Positions 17,750 to 30,678 of a stretch of 64,000 nt of DNA are shown one piece after another. The number at the start of each line of letters is the position of its first letter. Position 1 is the stretch's first letter. The notes beneath the pieces are model-generated. The model searched no databases. It was not told where the DNA came from and worked only from the letters and a program-made list of their open reading frames with translations. Made by a program: the position numbers and the translations under genes. The DNA comes from CAVVNP01 sp963800235 (GTDB lineage: Bacteria > Actinomycetota > Acidimicrobiia > Acidimicrobiales > Iamiaceae), in NCBI GenBank assembly GCA_963800235.1, contig CAWDAD010000001.1:1736001-1800000 (forward strand), written 5' to 3'.

Positions 17750-19939
17750 GTGGACCTGTCAGGCACCTGGAGCGCCCTGGTCGCGGACGACGACCTCCGG
17801 CGCGACTGGCTCGACGAGTCCGCCGCCCCCGCCGACGAGCGCTGGGAGGCCATCGCGGTGCCGGGTCACTGGCGGAGCACCCCGGCCTTCGCCGACTCCG
17901 ACGGGCCGCTCCTCTACCGGACCCGGTTCGAGCACCCGACGCAGGCCGCCTGGGGCCGTCGGCGCCACTGGCTCACCCTCGACGGCCTCTTCTACCAGGG
18001 CGACGTCTGGCTCGACGGCGCCTACGTCGGCGACACCGAGGGCTACTTCTTCCCCCACACCTACGAGGTCACCGAGCCCCTGGCCGCCCGGACGGAGCAC
18101 CTGCTCGGCGTCGAGGCCACCTGCAGCCCGCCAGGTGACCTCCGGGCGAAGCGCAACCTGACCGGCGTCCTGCAGCACTGGGACTGCCTCGACCCCGACT
18201 GGAACCCCGGCGGCATCTGGCGGCCGGTCCGCATCACCGAGACCGGGCCCGTCTGCATCAAGCGGCTCCGCGTCACCTGCCGAGGTGCCACCGCCGAGTC
18301 CGCCCAGGTGCTCTTCGACGCCGAGCTCGACGCCGACGTGGCCACCGGGGTCACGCTGCGCACCACCGTGGGCGGCGTCGACCACGAGCTCGAGCAGCCG
18401 CTGGCCGCCGGCGAGAACCAGGTCGACTGGCGGGTGACCGTGGCCTCCCCGGCCCTCTGGTGGCCGCACGCCCTCGGCGACCAGCCGCTCCACGACGTCC
18501 GGGTCGAGGTCCACGTGACCGGCGGCGCCGAGGAGGGCGACGTGGTCGAGCGGGCCGAGGCCACCGACGGCGACGTCGGCGGCGGGCCGAGCCACGTGGT
18601 CGAGCGCCGGATCGGCCTGCGCCAGGTCGCCCTCTCGAACTGGGTGCTGAGCGTCAACGGCGAGCGGCTCTTCCTGAAGGGCAGCAACCACGGCCCGACC
18701 CGTCACGACCTCGGCGCGGCGAGCGCCGAGGAGGTGGCCGCCGACGTGGCCCGGGCCCGTGAGGCCGGGCTCGACCTGCTGCGCATCCACGCCCACGTCG
18801 CCCGGCCGGAGCTCTACGACGCCGCCGACGAGGCCGGCATCCTGCTCTGGCAGGACCTGCCGCTGCAGTGGGGGTACGCCCGGGCGGTCAAGGGCCAGGC
18901 CGTCCGCCAGGCCGCGGCGGCCGTCGACCTCCTCGGCCACCACCCCTCGGTGGCGGTGTGGTGCGGGCACAACGAACCGCTCGCCCTCGCCGGTTCCCCC
19001 GGCGAGCCCGAGGAGCCCGGGGCCGGGCGCCGCTACGTGCTGGCCCAGGAGCTGCCGACCTGGAACAAGACGGTGCTCGACCGGGCGGTCAAGCGGGCGC
19101 TGATCAAGGCGGACGGGTCGAGGCCGGTGATCGCCCACTCCGGGGTGCTGCCCCACCCGCCGCTGCTCGACGGCACCGACACCCACCTCTACCTGGGCTG
19201 GTACCGGGGCGAGGAGCGGGACCTGCCCGGGCTGGCACGCGCCGTGCCACGGCTGGTGCGCTTCCTGTCCGAGTTCGGGGCCCAGGCGGTGCCCGAGAGC
19301 GACGAGTTCGTGGGCGCCGAGGCGTGGCCCGACCTGGACTGGGAGCGGCTCGAGCGCACCCACGGCCTGCAGAAGGCGATCTTCGACGAGCGGGTCCCGC
19401 CGCGGGACTTCGCCACCTTCGACCAGTGGCGGGCGGCCAGCCAGGCGTACCAGGCGACGGTCATCAAGCACCACATCGAGACGCTGCGCCGGCTGAAGTA
19501 CCGACCGACGGGCGGCTTCGCCCAGTTCCTGCTGGCCGACGGCCACCCGGCGGTCAGCTGGTCGGTGCTCGACCACCGACGGGTCCCGAAGGCGGGTTGG
19601 GACGCGCTGCGCGCCGCCTGCCGGCCCGTGCTGGTCGTCGCCGAGCGGCCGCCGGAGACCCTCGAGGTCGGCCGCCCGGTCGCCCTCGACGTGCACGTGG
19701 TGAGCGACCTCCGCCACCCGCTCGAGGGCGCCGAGGTGCAGGCGCACGCCCGGTGGGCGGGCGACGAGCACGAGTGGCGGTGGCGCGGCGACGTGGCGGC
19801 CGACGACTGCGCGAGGGTCGGGACCATCCAGATGGTGGCGCCCGACGCGCCGGGTCCGATGGACCTCTCGCTCGAGCTGCGCTGCGGCGAGGTGGTCACC
19901 GACAACCGCTACCGCACCACGATCGTCGCCCCTGGTTGA
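17750..19939 (+). CDS. Glycoside hydrolase family 2 protein (beta-mannosidase/glucosaminidase-like)
   Basis: The 729-residue protein has the GH2 order: sugar-binding domain (residues about 1-165, with LDGLFYQGDVWLDGAYVG), immunoglobulin-like domain, then a TIM barrel beginning at FLKGSNHGPTRHD. The acid/base Glu is in VWCGHNEP and the nucleophile Glu in FLSEFGAQA, as in GH2 retaining enzymes. No signal peptide is seen, so it probably acts in the cytoplasm on imported oligosaccharides. The exact glycosidic substrate cannot be read from sequence. Residues after about 620 form an additional beta-rich domain. It starts with GTG at 17750, six bases after TAGCGT. Confidence 0.88.
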   Translation: MDLSGTWSALVADDDLRRDWLDESAAPADERWEAIAVPGHWRSTPAFADSDGPLLYRTRFEHPTQAAWGRRRHWLTLDGLFYQGDVWLDGAYVGDTEGYFFPHTYEVTEPLAARTEHLLGVEATCSPPGDLRAKRNLTGVLQHWDCLDPDWNPGGIWRPVRITETGPVCIKRLRVTCRGATAESAQVLFDAELDADVATGVTLRTTVGGVDHELEQPLAAGENQVDWRVTVASPALWWPHALGDQPLHDVRVEVHVTGGAEEGDVVERAEATDGDVGGGPSHVVERRIGLRQVALSNWVLSVNGERLFLKGSNHGPTRHDLGAASAEEVAADVARAREAGLDLLRIHAHVARPELYDAADEAGILLWQDLPLQWGYARAVKGQAVRQAAAAVDLLGHHPSVAVWCGHNEPLALAGSPGEPEEPGAGRRYVLAQELPTWNKTVLDRAVKRALIKADGSRPVIAHSGVLPHPPLLDGTDTHLYLGWYRGEERDLPGLARAVPRLVRFLSEFGAQAVPESDEFVGAEAWPDLDWERLERTHGLQKAIFDERVPPRDFATFDQWRAASQAYQATVIKHHIETLRRLKYRPTGGFAQFLLADGHPAVSWSVLDHRRVPKAGWDALRAACRPVLVVAERPPETLEVGRPVALDVHVVSDLRHPLEGAEVQAHARWAGDEHEWRWRGDVAADDCARVGTIQMVAPDAPGPMDLSLELRCGEVVTDNRYRTTIVAPG

Positions 19940-19998
19940 GCGGCCGCGGCCCCGGCGCGACCGCCGACGACGGTTGCGTTGGCCGCGAACCGCGGCGG

Positions 19999-20004
19999 TA
20001 GCGT
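19999..20004 (+). promoter_or_regulatory. -10 box of the sdhCAB operon
   Basis: TAGCGT is followed by eight bases and the sdhC ATG, so the operon's mRNA is probably leaderless or nearly so. Confidence 0.5.
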
Positions 20005-20012
20005 CGGGCTCG

Positions 20013-20756
20013 ATGGCTACGACGGTGACGCGAGCTCCCACCAGCGACGAGCCGAAGGCGAAGCGCCGAGCACCCTGGCCGATCGAGCTCTACCGGTCGG
20101 CGATCGGCAAGAAGTACGTGATGGCCATCACCGGCATCGCGCTGATGGGCTTCGTCTTCGCCCACATGGTCGGGAACCTGAAGATGTACCTCGGCCCCGC
20201 CGAGTTCGACAGCTACGCCGAGTTCCTCCGCCGGCTGCTGGTGCCGATCTTCCCCCGCACCGTCGTGCTCTGGTCGATGCGGATCGGGCTGATCCTGGCC
20301 TTCGTGCTGCACGTGCACGCCGCCTACTCGCTCACCCGCATCAACCACGCCGCCCGCACCACGCACTACCACTCGAAGCGCGACTACATCGCCGCCAACT
20401 ACGCCAGCCGGACCATGCGGTACTCGGGCGTGATCGTGGGCCTCTACCTGATCTTCCACCTCTTCGACCTGAGCTGGACCGGCACCGGCTACCACTTCTA
20501 CCGGGGCGCCGCCTACGAGAACGTGAGCGCCAGCCTCAGCCGCTGGTGGGTCGCGCTGATCTACGTCGTCGCCAACATCGCCCTCGGGTTCCACCTCTTC
20601 CACGGCAGCTGGAGCCTCTTCCAGTCCATGGGGTGGAACAACCCCCGCTTCAACCGCTGGCGCCGCAACTTCGCCGCCGCGTTCGCCGGCGTGATCGTCG
20701 TCGGCAACGTCTCGTTCCCCATCATGATCCTCGCCGGGGTCGTGGGGACCAAGTAG
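20013..20756 (+). CDS. sdhC: Succinate dehydrogenase cytochrome b subunit (type B, b558-like)
   Basis: SdhC anchors the SdhAB catalytic dimer in the membrane and binds heme. The 247-residue length and about five membrane helices match the fused type-B anchor, so no separate sdhD is expected and none is present. Candidate heme ligands are the His residues in FAHMVGN, LHVHAAYS, YLIFHLFD and GFHLFHGSW. The motif SAIGKKYVMAITGI near residue 29 is typical of the family. It is first in sdhC-sdhA-sdhB; a GGAG site sits in the nine-base gap before sdhA. An ATG eight bases after TAGCGT is the start. Confidence 0.94.
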   Translation: MATTVTRAPTSDEPKAKRRAPWPIELYRSAIGKKYVMAITGIALMGFVFAHMVGNLKMYLGPAEFDSYAEFLRRLLVPIFPRTVVLWSMRIGLILAFVLHVHAAYSLTRINHAARTTHYHSKRDYIAANYASRTMRYSGVIVGLYLIFHLFDLSWTGTGYHFYRGAAYENVSASLSRWWVALIYVVANIALGFHLFHGSWSLFQSMGWNNPRFNRWRRNFAAAFAGVIVVGNVSFPIMILAGVVGTK

Positions 20757-20765
20757 GAGCCCACC

Positions 20766-22690
<1,925 letters not shown>

Positions 22691-22694
<4 letters not shown>

Positions 22695-23527
22695 GCGTCA
22701 CCGAGTCGACGGCGGCGACCGGCGACCAGCGCCGGCACGTCGACGCCGAGGGCAACGCGGACCTCCACCTCACGCTGCAGGTCTGGCGCCAGAGCGGTCC
22801 GAACGACGGCGGCCGCTTCGTCACCTACGACGCACCCGGCATCAGCCCGGACATGTCGTTCCTCGAGATGCTCGACATCGTCAACGAGCGGCTCACCGTC
22901 GCCGGCGAGGACCCGATCACCTTCGACCACGACTGCCGCGAGGGCATCTGCGGCACGTGCTCGCTGATGATCAACGGCCAGGCCCACGGACCGCAGCGGG
23001 GCACCGCCACCTGCCAGCTGCACATGCGGAAGTTCGCCGACGGCGACACCATCGTCATCGAGCCGTGGCGGGCCAGCGCCTTCCCGATCATCAAGGACCT
23101 GATGGTCAACCGGTCGGCGTTCGACCGCATCATCGAGGCCGGCGGGTACATCACCGTCCCGACCGGCTCGGCACCCGACGCCAACCTGATCCCGGTGCCG
23201 AAGGTCGTCTCCGACGCAGCCATGGACGCGGCCGCCTGCATCGGCTGCGGTGCCTGCGTGGCCGCCTGCCCGAACTCCGCCGCCCAGCTGTTCACCGCCT
23301 CCAAGATCAGCCACCTCAACCTGCTGCCCCAGGGCCAGCCCGAGCGCTACGCCCGGGTCGAGGCCATGGTCGACACCATGGAGCAGATGTTCGGGTCGTG
23401 CACCAACCACGGCGAGTGCCAGGAGGCGTGCCCGAAGGAGATCTCGATCGACTTCATCGCCACCATGAACAAGGACTACCTCCGGGCCAAGACCAAGAAC
23501 CGCCGGTACCTCAGCCGCAAGCCCTGA
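22691..23527 (+). CDS. sdhB: Succinate dehydrogenase iron-sulfur subunit
   Basis: SdhB passes electrons from the flavin to the membrane anchor through three Fe-S clusters. The 278-residue product has the [2Fe-2S] motif CREGICGTC with a later Cys in ATCQLH, then the ferredoxin-like CIGCGACVAACP and a second set SCTNHGECQEACP for the [4Fe-4S] and [3Fe-4S] clusters. The start is a GTG overlapping the sdhA stop, implying coupled translation. Succinate dehydrogenase and the malate dehydrogenase at 60143 are the only TCA-cycle enzymes in the window. Confidence 0.97.
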
Positions 23528-23903
23528 GCCCAGGCCGGATCACCACCCTCTCGTTGCCCCGCCCGCGCCGCGCTGGCTAGGGTCTGGCCGCTGTCGCCAG
23601 ACAGCGCACTGGGCTCGTAGGTTGCCGATGTGCGAAGACGGCACCATCGCCGTCGGATGCAGGACCGGTTCTCGTCACCCGTGTGAAGTCCAACGCCGCG
23701 GAGCAAGGCAGAACCAAGCAGCACCCAGCACCACCACATCCGCAGACCAGGCCACCACCGGCCCGGTGCGGTGCCGCCCCCTGCCCGCAGGTCCGGCGAC
23801 CCACCGCGTCCGAGCCGGACCGACCCGGTCGAGCGGGTGCGCGACGACCCCGTCCCACCGGCGCGCCCGCGCCACCCACCACCCAGCAAGGAGACACCCA
23901 ATC
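23528..23903 (+). promoter_or_regulatory. Long leader upstream of cold-shock gene
   Basis: These 376 bases between sdhB and csp hold no convincing gene. A TAGGGT box is at 23578-23583. It is followed by a small perfect hairpin (GCTGTC, loop GCCA, GACAGC; 23590-23605) close to the expected transcript start. A second TANNNT box, TAGGTT, is at 23618-23623. The leader would be about 280-310 nt, comparable to the structured leaders of cspA-type genes. The frame from ATG 23628 runs open into csp in frame, but its translation is low-complexity and unlike protein. Confidence 0.5.
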
Positions 23904-24104
23904 ATGGCAACCGGAACCGTCAAGTGGTTCAACAGCGAGAAGGGCTACGGCTTCATCGCCCGCGAGGACGGCGCTGACGTGTTCGTCCACTTCTCGGCCA
24001 TCCAGGGCACCGGCTACCGGAACCTGGAAGAGGGCCAGAGCGTCGAGTTCGACGTCGCGCCCGGCCGCAAGGGCGAGCAGGCCGAGAACGTCAAGATCCT
24101 CTGA
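23904..24104 (+). CDS. Cold-shock domain protein
   Basis: The 66-residue protein is a single OB-fold cold-shock domain that binds single-stranded RNA and DNA. RNP1 is visible as KGYGFIAR (residues 14-21) and RNP2 as VFVHFSAI (residues 27-34), and the start GTVKWFN is canonical. Such proteins act as RNA chaperones, either cold-induced or constitutive. The start ATG has an AAGGAG ribosome site 10 bases upstream. A strong hairpin just after the stop should terminate transcription. Confidence 0.96.
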   Translation: MATGTVKWFNSEKGYGFIAREDGADVFVHFSAIQGTGYRNLEEGQSVEFDVAPGRKGEQAENVKIL

Positions 24105-24106
24105 TC

Positions 24107-24133
24107 GGTCGCGCCGGCACGCCCGGCGCGACC
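24107..24133 (+). terminator. Hairpin terminator after csp
   Basis: Two perfect 11-base arms (GGTCGCGCCGG and CCGGCGCGACC) enclose the loop CACGC, starting three bases after the csp stop. No T tract follows, as is common in high-GC genomes. A second hairpin (GGTGCCCCG and CGGGGCACC) lies at 24151-24170. Confidence 0.7.
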
Positions 24134-24276
24134 CCGTCTCCGTTGGCTCGGGTGCCCCGTCCGGGGCACCGCGAGTCATCTTGCGGACAGACGACAGCCC
24201 GTAGTAGCGAGATCTCCGATCTCCGGCGCCGAGGCGGACTCAGCGCCCAGAACCTCTCAGGAGTCGCAGGACCTCC

Positions 24277-26670
<2,394 letters not shown>

Positions 26671-26752
26671 TCCTCCCCGCCCCGGCCCGGCGGCCGGCCG
26701 CGGGGCACGACCAAGCCCTCGGTGCGGCGCCGTGGTGCGGCCCCCGTGGTGC

Positions 26753-26768
26753 GGCCCCGGTCGGGGCC
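26753..26768. terminator. Hairpin between convergent hppA and DedA genes
   Basis: Arms GGCCCCG and CGGGGCC with a two-base loop lie in the 113-base gap between two convergent genes and could stop either transcript. The gap also has a short direct repeat of CGTGGTGCGGCCCC. Confidence 0.4.
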
Positions 26769-26783
26769 TCGGCGGTCGGCCGG

Positions 26784-27521
26784 TCAGGCGTCGGTCTCGG
26801 GGGCGACGCGGGCCTGGCGGTGGGCCCCGCGAGCGCCCTTGCGCCGGTGGCGGATCACCTCGATGAGCACCGGGGTGAGGGACAGCAGCACCACACCGAT
26901 GATGGCGATGTCGATGTGGTCGCGGATCACCCCGACGTTGCCGAGCACGTGGCCGAGCAGCGTCACACCCACCGCCCAGACCAGGGCGCCCAGCATGTTG
27001 TAGACGACGAAGGTGCGGTAGTGCATCTTGCCGACGCCGGCCACGATGGGGGCGAAGGTGCGCACGATCGGCACGAAGCGGGCCAGGAAGATCGTCTTCG
27101 GGCCGTGGTGCTCGAGGAACTCGTGGGCCTTGGTGACGTGGCTCTGGCGGAACAGACGGGAGTCGGGGCGGCTGAACAGGGCGGGCCCGACCCGCCGGCC
27201 GAACACGTAGCCGACCTGGTCGCCGAGGAAGGCCGCCACGAAGAACAGCACCAGCAGGACCGGCAGCGCCGGGAGGTGGTTGACGACGTTGTAGAGGCCG
27301 AGGCCGTGGTTGGCCGGATCGTTGGCGAAGGACGTGCCGGCGTCGGACTGCAGGAAGCCGGTCAGGAACAGCAGCGAGTCGCCTGGCAGGAAGAACCCGA
27401 TCATCAGGCCGGACTCGGCGAAGATGATGGCGGTGACGACGTAGGTCACGCTGGCCCCCGCCTTCTCCAGCCAGAACTCGGGCTTGTAGAAGCTGGCGGC
27501 GACGACGAGGCGCTGGAGCAT
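26784..27521 (-). CDS. DedA/SNARE-associated family membrane protein
   Basis: This 245-residue protein belongs to the DedA (VTT domain) family, some members of which recycle lipid carriers such as undecaprenyl phosphate. Visible motifs are FAESGLMIGFFLPGDSLLFLTG near the N-terminus, FLGDQVGYVFGRRVG, the signature ARFVPIVRTFAPIVAGVG and a glycine-rich loop. About five to six hydrophobic segments are present. The ATG at 27519-27521 lies seven bases after TAACGT, so the mRNA is probably leaderless; the frame upstream of it is open but non-coding in character. Its position next to the envelope island fits a carrier-recycling role, which is inference. Confidence 0.9.
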   Translation of the reverse strand: MLQRLVVAASFYKPEFWLEKAGASVTYVVTAIIFAESGLMIGFFLPGDSLLFLTGFLQSDAGTSFANDPANHGLGLYNVVNHLPALPVLLVLFFVAAFLGDQVGYVFGRRVGPALFSRPDSRLFRQSHVTKAHEFLEHHGPKTIFLARFVPIVRTFAPIVAGVGKMHYRTFVVYNMLGALVWAVGVTLLGHVLGNVGVIRDHIDIAIIGVVLLSLTPVLIEVIRHRRKGARGAHRQARVAPETDA

Positions 27522-27528
27522 CCGGCAG

Positions 27529-27534
27529 ACGTTA
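27529..27534 (-). promoter_or_regulatory. -10 box of leaderless DedA promoter
   Basis: The minus strand reads TAACGT, then seven bases, then the DedA ATG. Confidence 0.45.
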
Positions 27535-27631
27535 GTGGGCGGGCTTCCCCGCCCCGCAGCGCTCGCCCACCCCATCACCGGCGACGGGACACGGCGGCGC
27601 GGCACCTCGACCGGGGCGACGGAGCCGGGGC

Positions 27632-27666
27632 CGAAAACGACGAAGACCCCGCCGAAGCGGGGCCTT
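27632..27666 (-). terminator. Rho-independent-type terminator after the LAxTG surface protein
   Basis: On the minus strand a stem of GCGGGG and CCCCGC with extra pairs below a mismatch, closed by a four-base loop, is followed by TCTTCGTCGTTTTC. It lies just past the stop of the surface-protein gene at 27689 and is one of the few hairpins in the window with a T-rich tail. Confidence 0.7.
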
Positions 27667-27688
27667 CGACTGAAGCGGAGTGGAAGGT

Positions 27689-28418
27689 CTAGGCGGCGCT
27701 GTTGCCCTTGGGCCGACGGCGGGTCGCCCCGTAGACGAAGGAGGCGCCGAGGACGATGGCGGCGGCGCCGATGCCGAGCAGCGAACCGAGGTGGTTCGGC
27801 GCACCGGTGCGGGCCAGGACACCGGAGGTACCGCTCGTGCCGGTCGTGCCGGAGGTCGCGTACCCGGTGGTGCCGGTCGTGCCGGTGGTCCCGGTCGTGC
27901 CGGAGGTCCCGGTCGTGCTCGAGGCGGGCAGCACGTTGATGGCAGGTTGCCGCCGACGATGCCGCCGTTCGGGCCGGCGCAGTAGCCTGACCAGGTTGTG
28001 CTGGCCGGTGCTCAGCGAGGCGGGATGGTCACGGCGATGCTGAAGGCAGCCGGAGGCGGTGGACATGCCCTGGGCGATGAAGCTGGCCGGGGGCAGCGAG
28101 GCCGGCGGGCTGGCCGGGTCGACCACGATGTACACGGCGGTGCTGGCGGCGCACCCGTCACCGGTGACGTTGAATGATGCTGCCGGGCAGCACGTCGACC
28201 GGGGTCTGGCCGCCCGTGGTTCCGGTCGTCCGGTGGTCCCGGTCGTGCCGGTCGTGCCCGGTCGTCCCGGTGGTGCCGGTGGTCCCCGTCGTACCGGTGG
28301 TGCCGGTGGACGGACCGTACTGGGCGCTGGCGGCGGTGCCCATGGCGAGCACCAGCAGCAAGCCGAGGGCTGCTGAGATGAGGAGTCGAGTCCGCTTCAA
28401 GGTGGTTGGCCCTTCCAT
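27689..28418 (-). CDS. LAxTG cell-wall surface protein with Gly-Thr-Thr repeats, frameshifted
   Basis: Joined across frames, the product is about 240 residues. It has an N-terminal signal peptide (TRLLISAALGLLLVLAMG, then TAASAQYG), a GTT triplet-repeat segment, a central region (DVLPGSI, YIVVDPASPPASLPPASF), a second GTT-repeat stretch, and a C-terminal sorting signal LARTG followed by a hydrophobic helix and RRRPKGNSAA. LAxTG is the motif of class E sortases in high-GC actinobacteria, so it should be anchored to peptidoglycan. The frame breaks near 28258, 28175, 28045 and 27955. It starts at ATG 28416-28418, 32 bases after a TAGCGT box. No sortase gene is in the window. Confidence 0.75.
27829..28312. 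repeat. Degenerate 9-bp repeats coding Gly-Thr-Thr tracts
   Basis: Two blocks (about 27829-27922 and 28210-28312) consist of variants of GGTCGTGCC and GGTGGTCCC. On the minus strand they encode Gly-Thr-Thr triplets of the surface protein. Frame breaks of the gene fall inside or beside these blocks. Confidence 0.75.
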
Positions 28419-28475
28419 CGTCGGAGCACCGGCTGGCGCTCGTTGGCGAAACGCTACTTGAGGTCACCGACCGGA

Positions 28476-30548
28476 TCAACCATCAGGCGACGCCTTGGCC
28501 GCACCCGGGGCGGTGAGGCCCCGAAGCTGATCCGGTGACGGCGGTGAACCTCGCCAAGCTAGCAGCGCGGCGATCACGACGATTCCATCGGCGGCCAGCA
28601 CCAGGAATCCAGGCCAGAACCAGATGATCCCGTGGCCGGCGGGCAGCTCGAGCAGCCCGTCGTCCGTGGTGGGCACCGGCGTGAGGCCCCGCAGCCAGCC
28701 GGGCGCGCCGGCCCGGTTCCAGATCCCGGCCCCCGCCGGGGTCGACCGCAGGATGGGCAGCGGCCCGTCGATGGGCGCTCGGCCCCCCGATCCGGGCCGT
28801 ACCGGACCCCTCCAGCCCCGCACCTCCCACAGCTCGACGGACGCGCCGTCGTGGGCCAACCGCATGCCGTGGTCGTCGACCAGCGCCGGCCGGTACCGCT
28901 CCCAGGTGGCGCGCTCGACCGCCAGCGGGGGCGAGCCGGCGGGCAGCGGCGTCGACTCGTGCAGGAGCACCACCCACCGGACCCCGAGCTCGCGCAGTCG
29001 GTTCGACGGCGGCGCACCGGTGAGCAGGGAGGGGAGCAGCCGATCGACCTCGTGGGCCCGCCGGTCGACCTGCTCCTGGGCCGGGTGCGCGAGGTCGAAC
29101 TCCGGGTCGTAGCTCGAGAGCACATCGCCGCCGAGGTAGTCGGGCAGCGGGTTCAGGACCCGGCGCCCGCCGGCGAAGGACAGGTCGAGGTACTCCTTCC
29201 ACGGCAGGGCCAGCACCGTCCCGGGGTGGGCCTCCACGGCGCGATGGACCGCCGACCACCCGGCGGGGAAGTCGACCGGGTCCATGCGACCCCCCGCTCC
29301 CCACCAGGCGGGACCGCCCACCGACGCCGCCGCCACGGTGAAGGCGACCGGTACCGCCACCGCGGCGCCGAGCAGCGCCGGCCGATCGACCCGCTCGCCG
29401 CGCCGGTGCAGGACCCGCCCCACCTCGGTGGCGCCCAGGGCGGCGGCGGGAGCGAGCCAGGCCAGCCAGAGGCACACCGAGCGCTGGCTCTCCCGGAACG
29501 GCGCGCCGATCGGGAGGTCGGTGAACCACCGGTAGACGTCCCGAACGCCGGGCACCGACGAGGCGAGGGCGAGGGCGAGGCCGGCCAGGCCCACGGCCAG
29601 CAGCCGGCTGCGCAGCCGCGCCGGGAGCCGCGCGTGGCCGAGGACGGCCAGCGCGACGACGGCGCCGGCCACCGGGACGACCCACCAGCCTCGGGCGCCG
29701 AGGTCGTCGCCCCGCCAGAACCCGCCGCCGAGCAGCAGCCGGGCGAAGCCCACCGGGCCGCGCACCACCGTCGCGAACCGGCCGGCGCCCGAGACCCCGG
29801 CACCGGCGGCGAGCACCGAGGCGCTGGGCGCCAGCCAGACCAGGCACGAGAGCAGGAGCGCGCCCAGCACCGGCAGGGCCCGCCGGCCGCGGTCGGCGAC
29901 CAGCCCGACCACCACCACCGTCGCGGCGGTCGCTCCCCCTGGAGACCCGGCCAGCGACAGCGCCAGGGCCCACAGGAAGGTGCGGTCCAGCCGCTCACCG
30001 GGATGCACGAGGGTGGGCAGGGCGAAGGGCAGCACCGCCAGCACCACCAGGACGTTGAGGTGGCCGTCGGCCGCCCGGGTCACCGCGAACGGGCCGAGGG
30101 CGTAGAGCACGCCGGCACCGACCCGGGCCGCGGTGCCGGCCCCCCGGCTCAGGCGGACGGCGCCGGCGAAGGCCGCGGCGATGGCGACGGCCAACACGAG
30201 CTTGCCCGCGGCCGGCCCCCCGAGGAGGGGGCCGAGGGCCACCTGCGGCAACCCGGCCGGCACCCGCTGCGGCAGGGCCGGGCCGAGCCCGAAGAGCCCC
30301 GGCGGCACCGGCCAGCGCGGCGTCAGGACAAGGTCGAGGTTGAGCAGCGATCCCGGTCCGAGGGCGGGACCGAGCACGACGACGGCGCCGACCGCCCCGG
30401 CGACCCAGGGCCACCACGATCCCAGGCGCTCGACGGGGCCGGAACCGGCCCCCGAACCCCGCCGACGAGATGCGTCGACACCGGCGCTCGGGCCCGGTTC
30501 GGGGGGCGCCGGCGCCCCGGCCGGCAGCGGGCTCCGGGCGCTGGGCAT
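28476..30548 (-). CDS. Large multi-pass membrane protein, GT-C-like
   Basis: This 690-residue protein has a Pro-rich start, about ten to eleven hydrophobic segments between residues 45 and 430, a soluble extracytoplasmic region with GTVLALPWKEYLDLSFAGGR and LGGDVLSSYDPEF, and one final membrane helix. That architecture is shared by polyprenyl-sugar-dependent glycosyltransferases and AftD-type proteins, but no signature is decisive. The start chosen is the ATG at 30546-30548, eleven bases after TAGCGT. The open frame upstream of that point lies in the divergent gene's leader. It is divergent from the GT4-GT2 fusion gene with overlapping promoters. Confidence 0.7.
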   Translation of the reverse strand: MPSARSPLPAGAPAPPEPGPSAGVDASRRRGSGAGSGPVERLGSWWPWVAGAVGAVVVLGPALGPGSLLNLDLVLTPRWPVPPGLFGLGPALPQRVPAGLPQVALGPLLGGPAAGKLVLAVAIAAAFAGAVRLSRGAGTAARVGAGVLYALGPFAVTRAADGHLNVLVVLAVLPFALPTLVHPGERLDRTFLWALALSLAGSPGGATAATVVVVGLVADRGRRALPVLGALLLSCLVWLAPSASVLAAGAGVSGAGRFATVVRGPVGFARLLLGGGFWRGDDLGARGWWVVPVAGAVVALAVLGHARLPARLRSRLLAVGLAGLALALASSVPGVRDVYRWFTDLPIGAPFRESQRSVCLWLAWLAPAAALGATEVGRVLHRRGERVDRPALLGAAVAVPVAFTVAAASVGGPAWWGAGGRMDPVDFPAGWSAVHRAVEAHPGTVLALPWKEYLDLSFAGGRRVLNPLPDYLGGDVLSSYDPEFDLAHPAQEQVDRRAHEVDRLLPSLLTGAPPSNRLRELGVRWVVLLHESTPLPAGSPPLAVERATWERYRPALVDDHGMRLAHDGASVELWEVRGWRGPVRPGSGGRAPIDGPLPILRSTPAGAGIWNRAGAPGWLRGLTPVPTTDDGLLELPAGHGIIWFWPGFLVLAADGIVVIAALLAWRGSPPSPDQLRGLTAPGAAKASPDG

Positions 30549-30559
30549 CAGAAGACCGG

Positions 30560-30569
30560 ACGCTACACT
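30560..30569. promoter_or_regulatory. Overlapping divergent -10 boxes
   Basis: On the minus strand 30560-30565 reads TAGCGT, eleven bases before the start of the membrane protein. On the plus strand 30564-30569 reads TACACT, in the direction of the glycosyltransferase at 30679 with a leader of about 105 bases. The boxes share two base pairs, so polymerase cannot occupy both at once. Confidence 0.5.
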
Positions 30570-30678
30570 CTCTCGTCGCCAGACAGCTCTCGTCGACGAC
30601 TCCCTCCGCTGCTCCCGGCGCTGGACGGCCACGGCGACCCCGCAGGCTGTCCCGGCACCGAAAGGGCCCCTTCCGACC

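Noticed and set aside
23628..23903. N-terminal extension of the cold-shock protein from ATG 23628
   Set aside because: The frame is open, but the 92 residues are unlike any domain, and the internal ATG has a strong AAGGAG site and the canonical cold-shock start.
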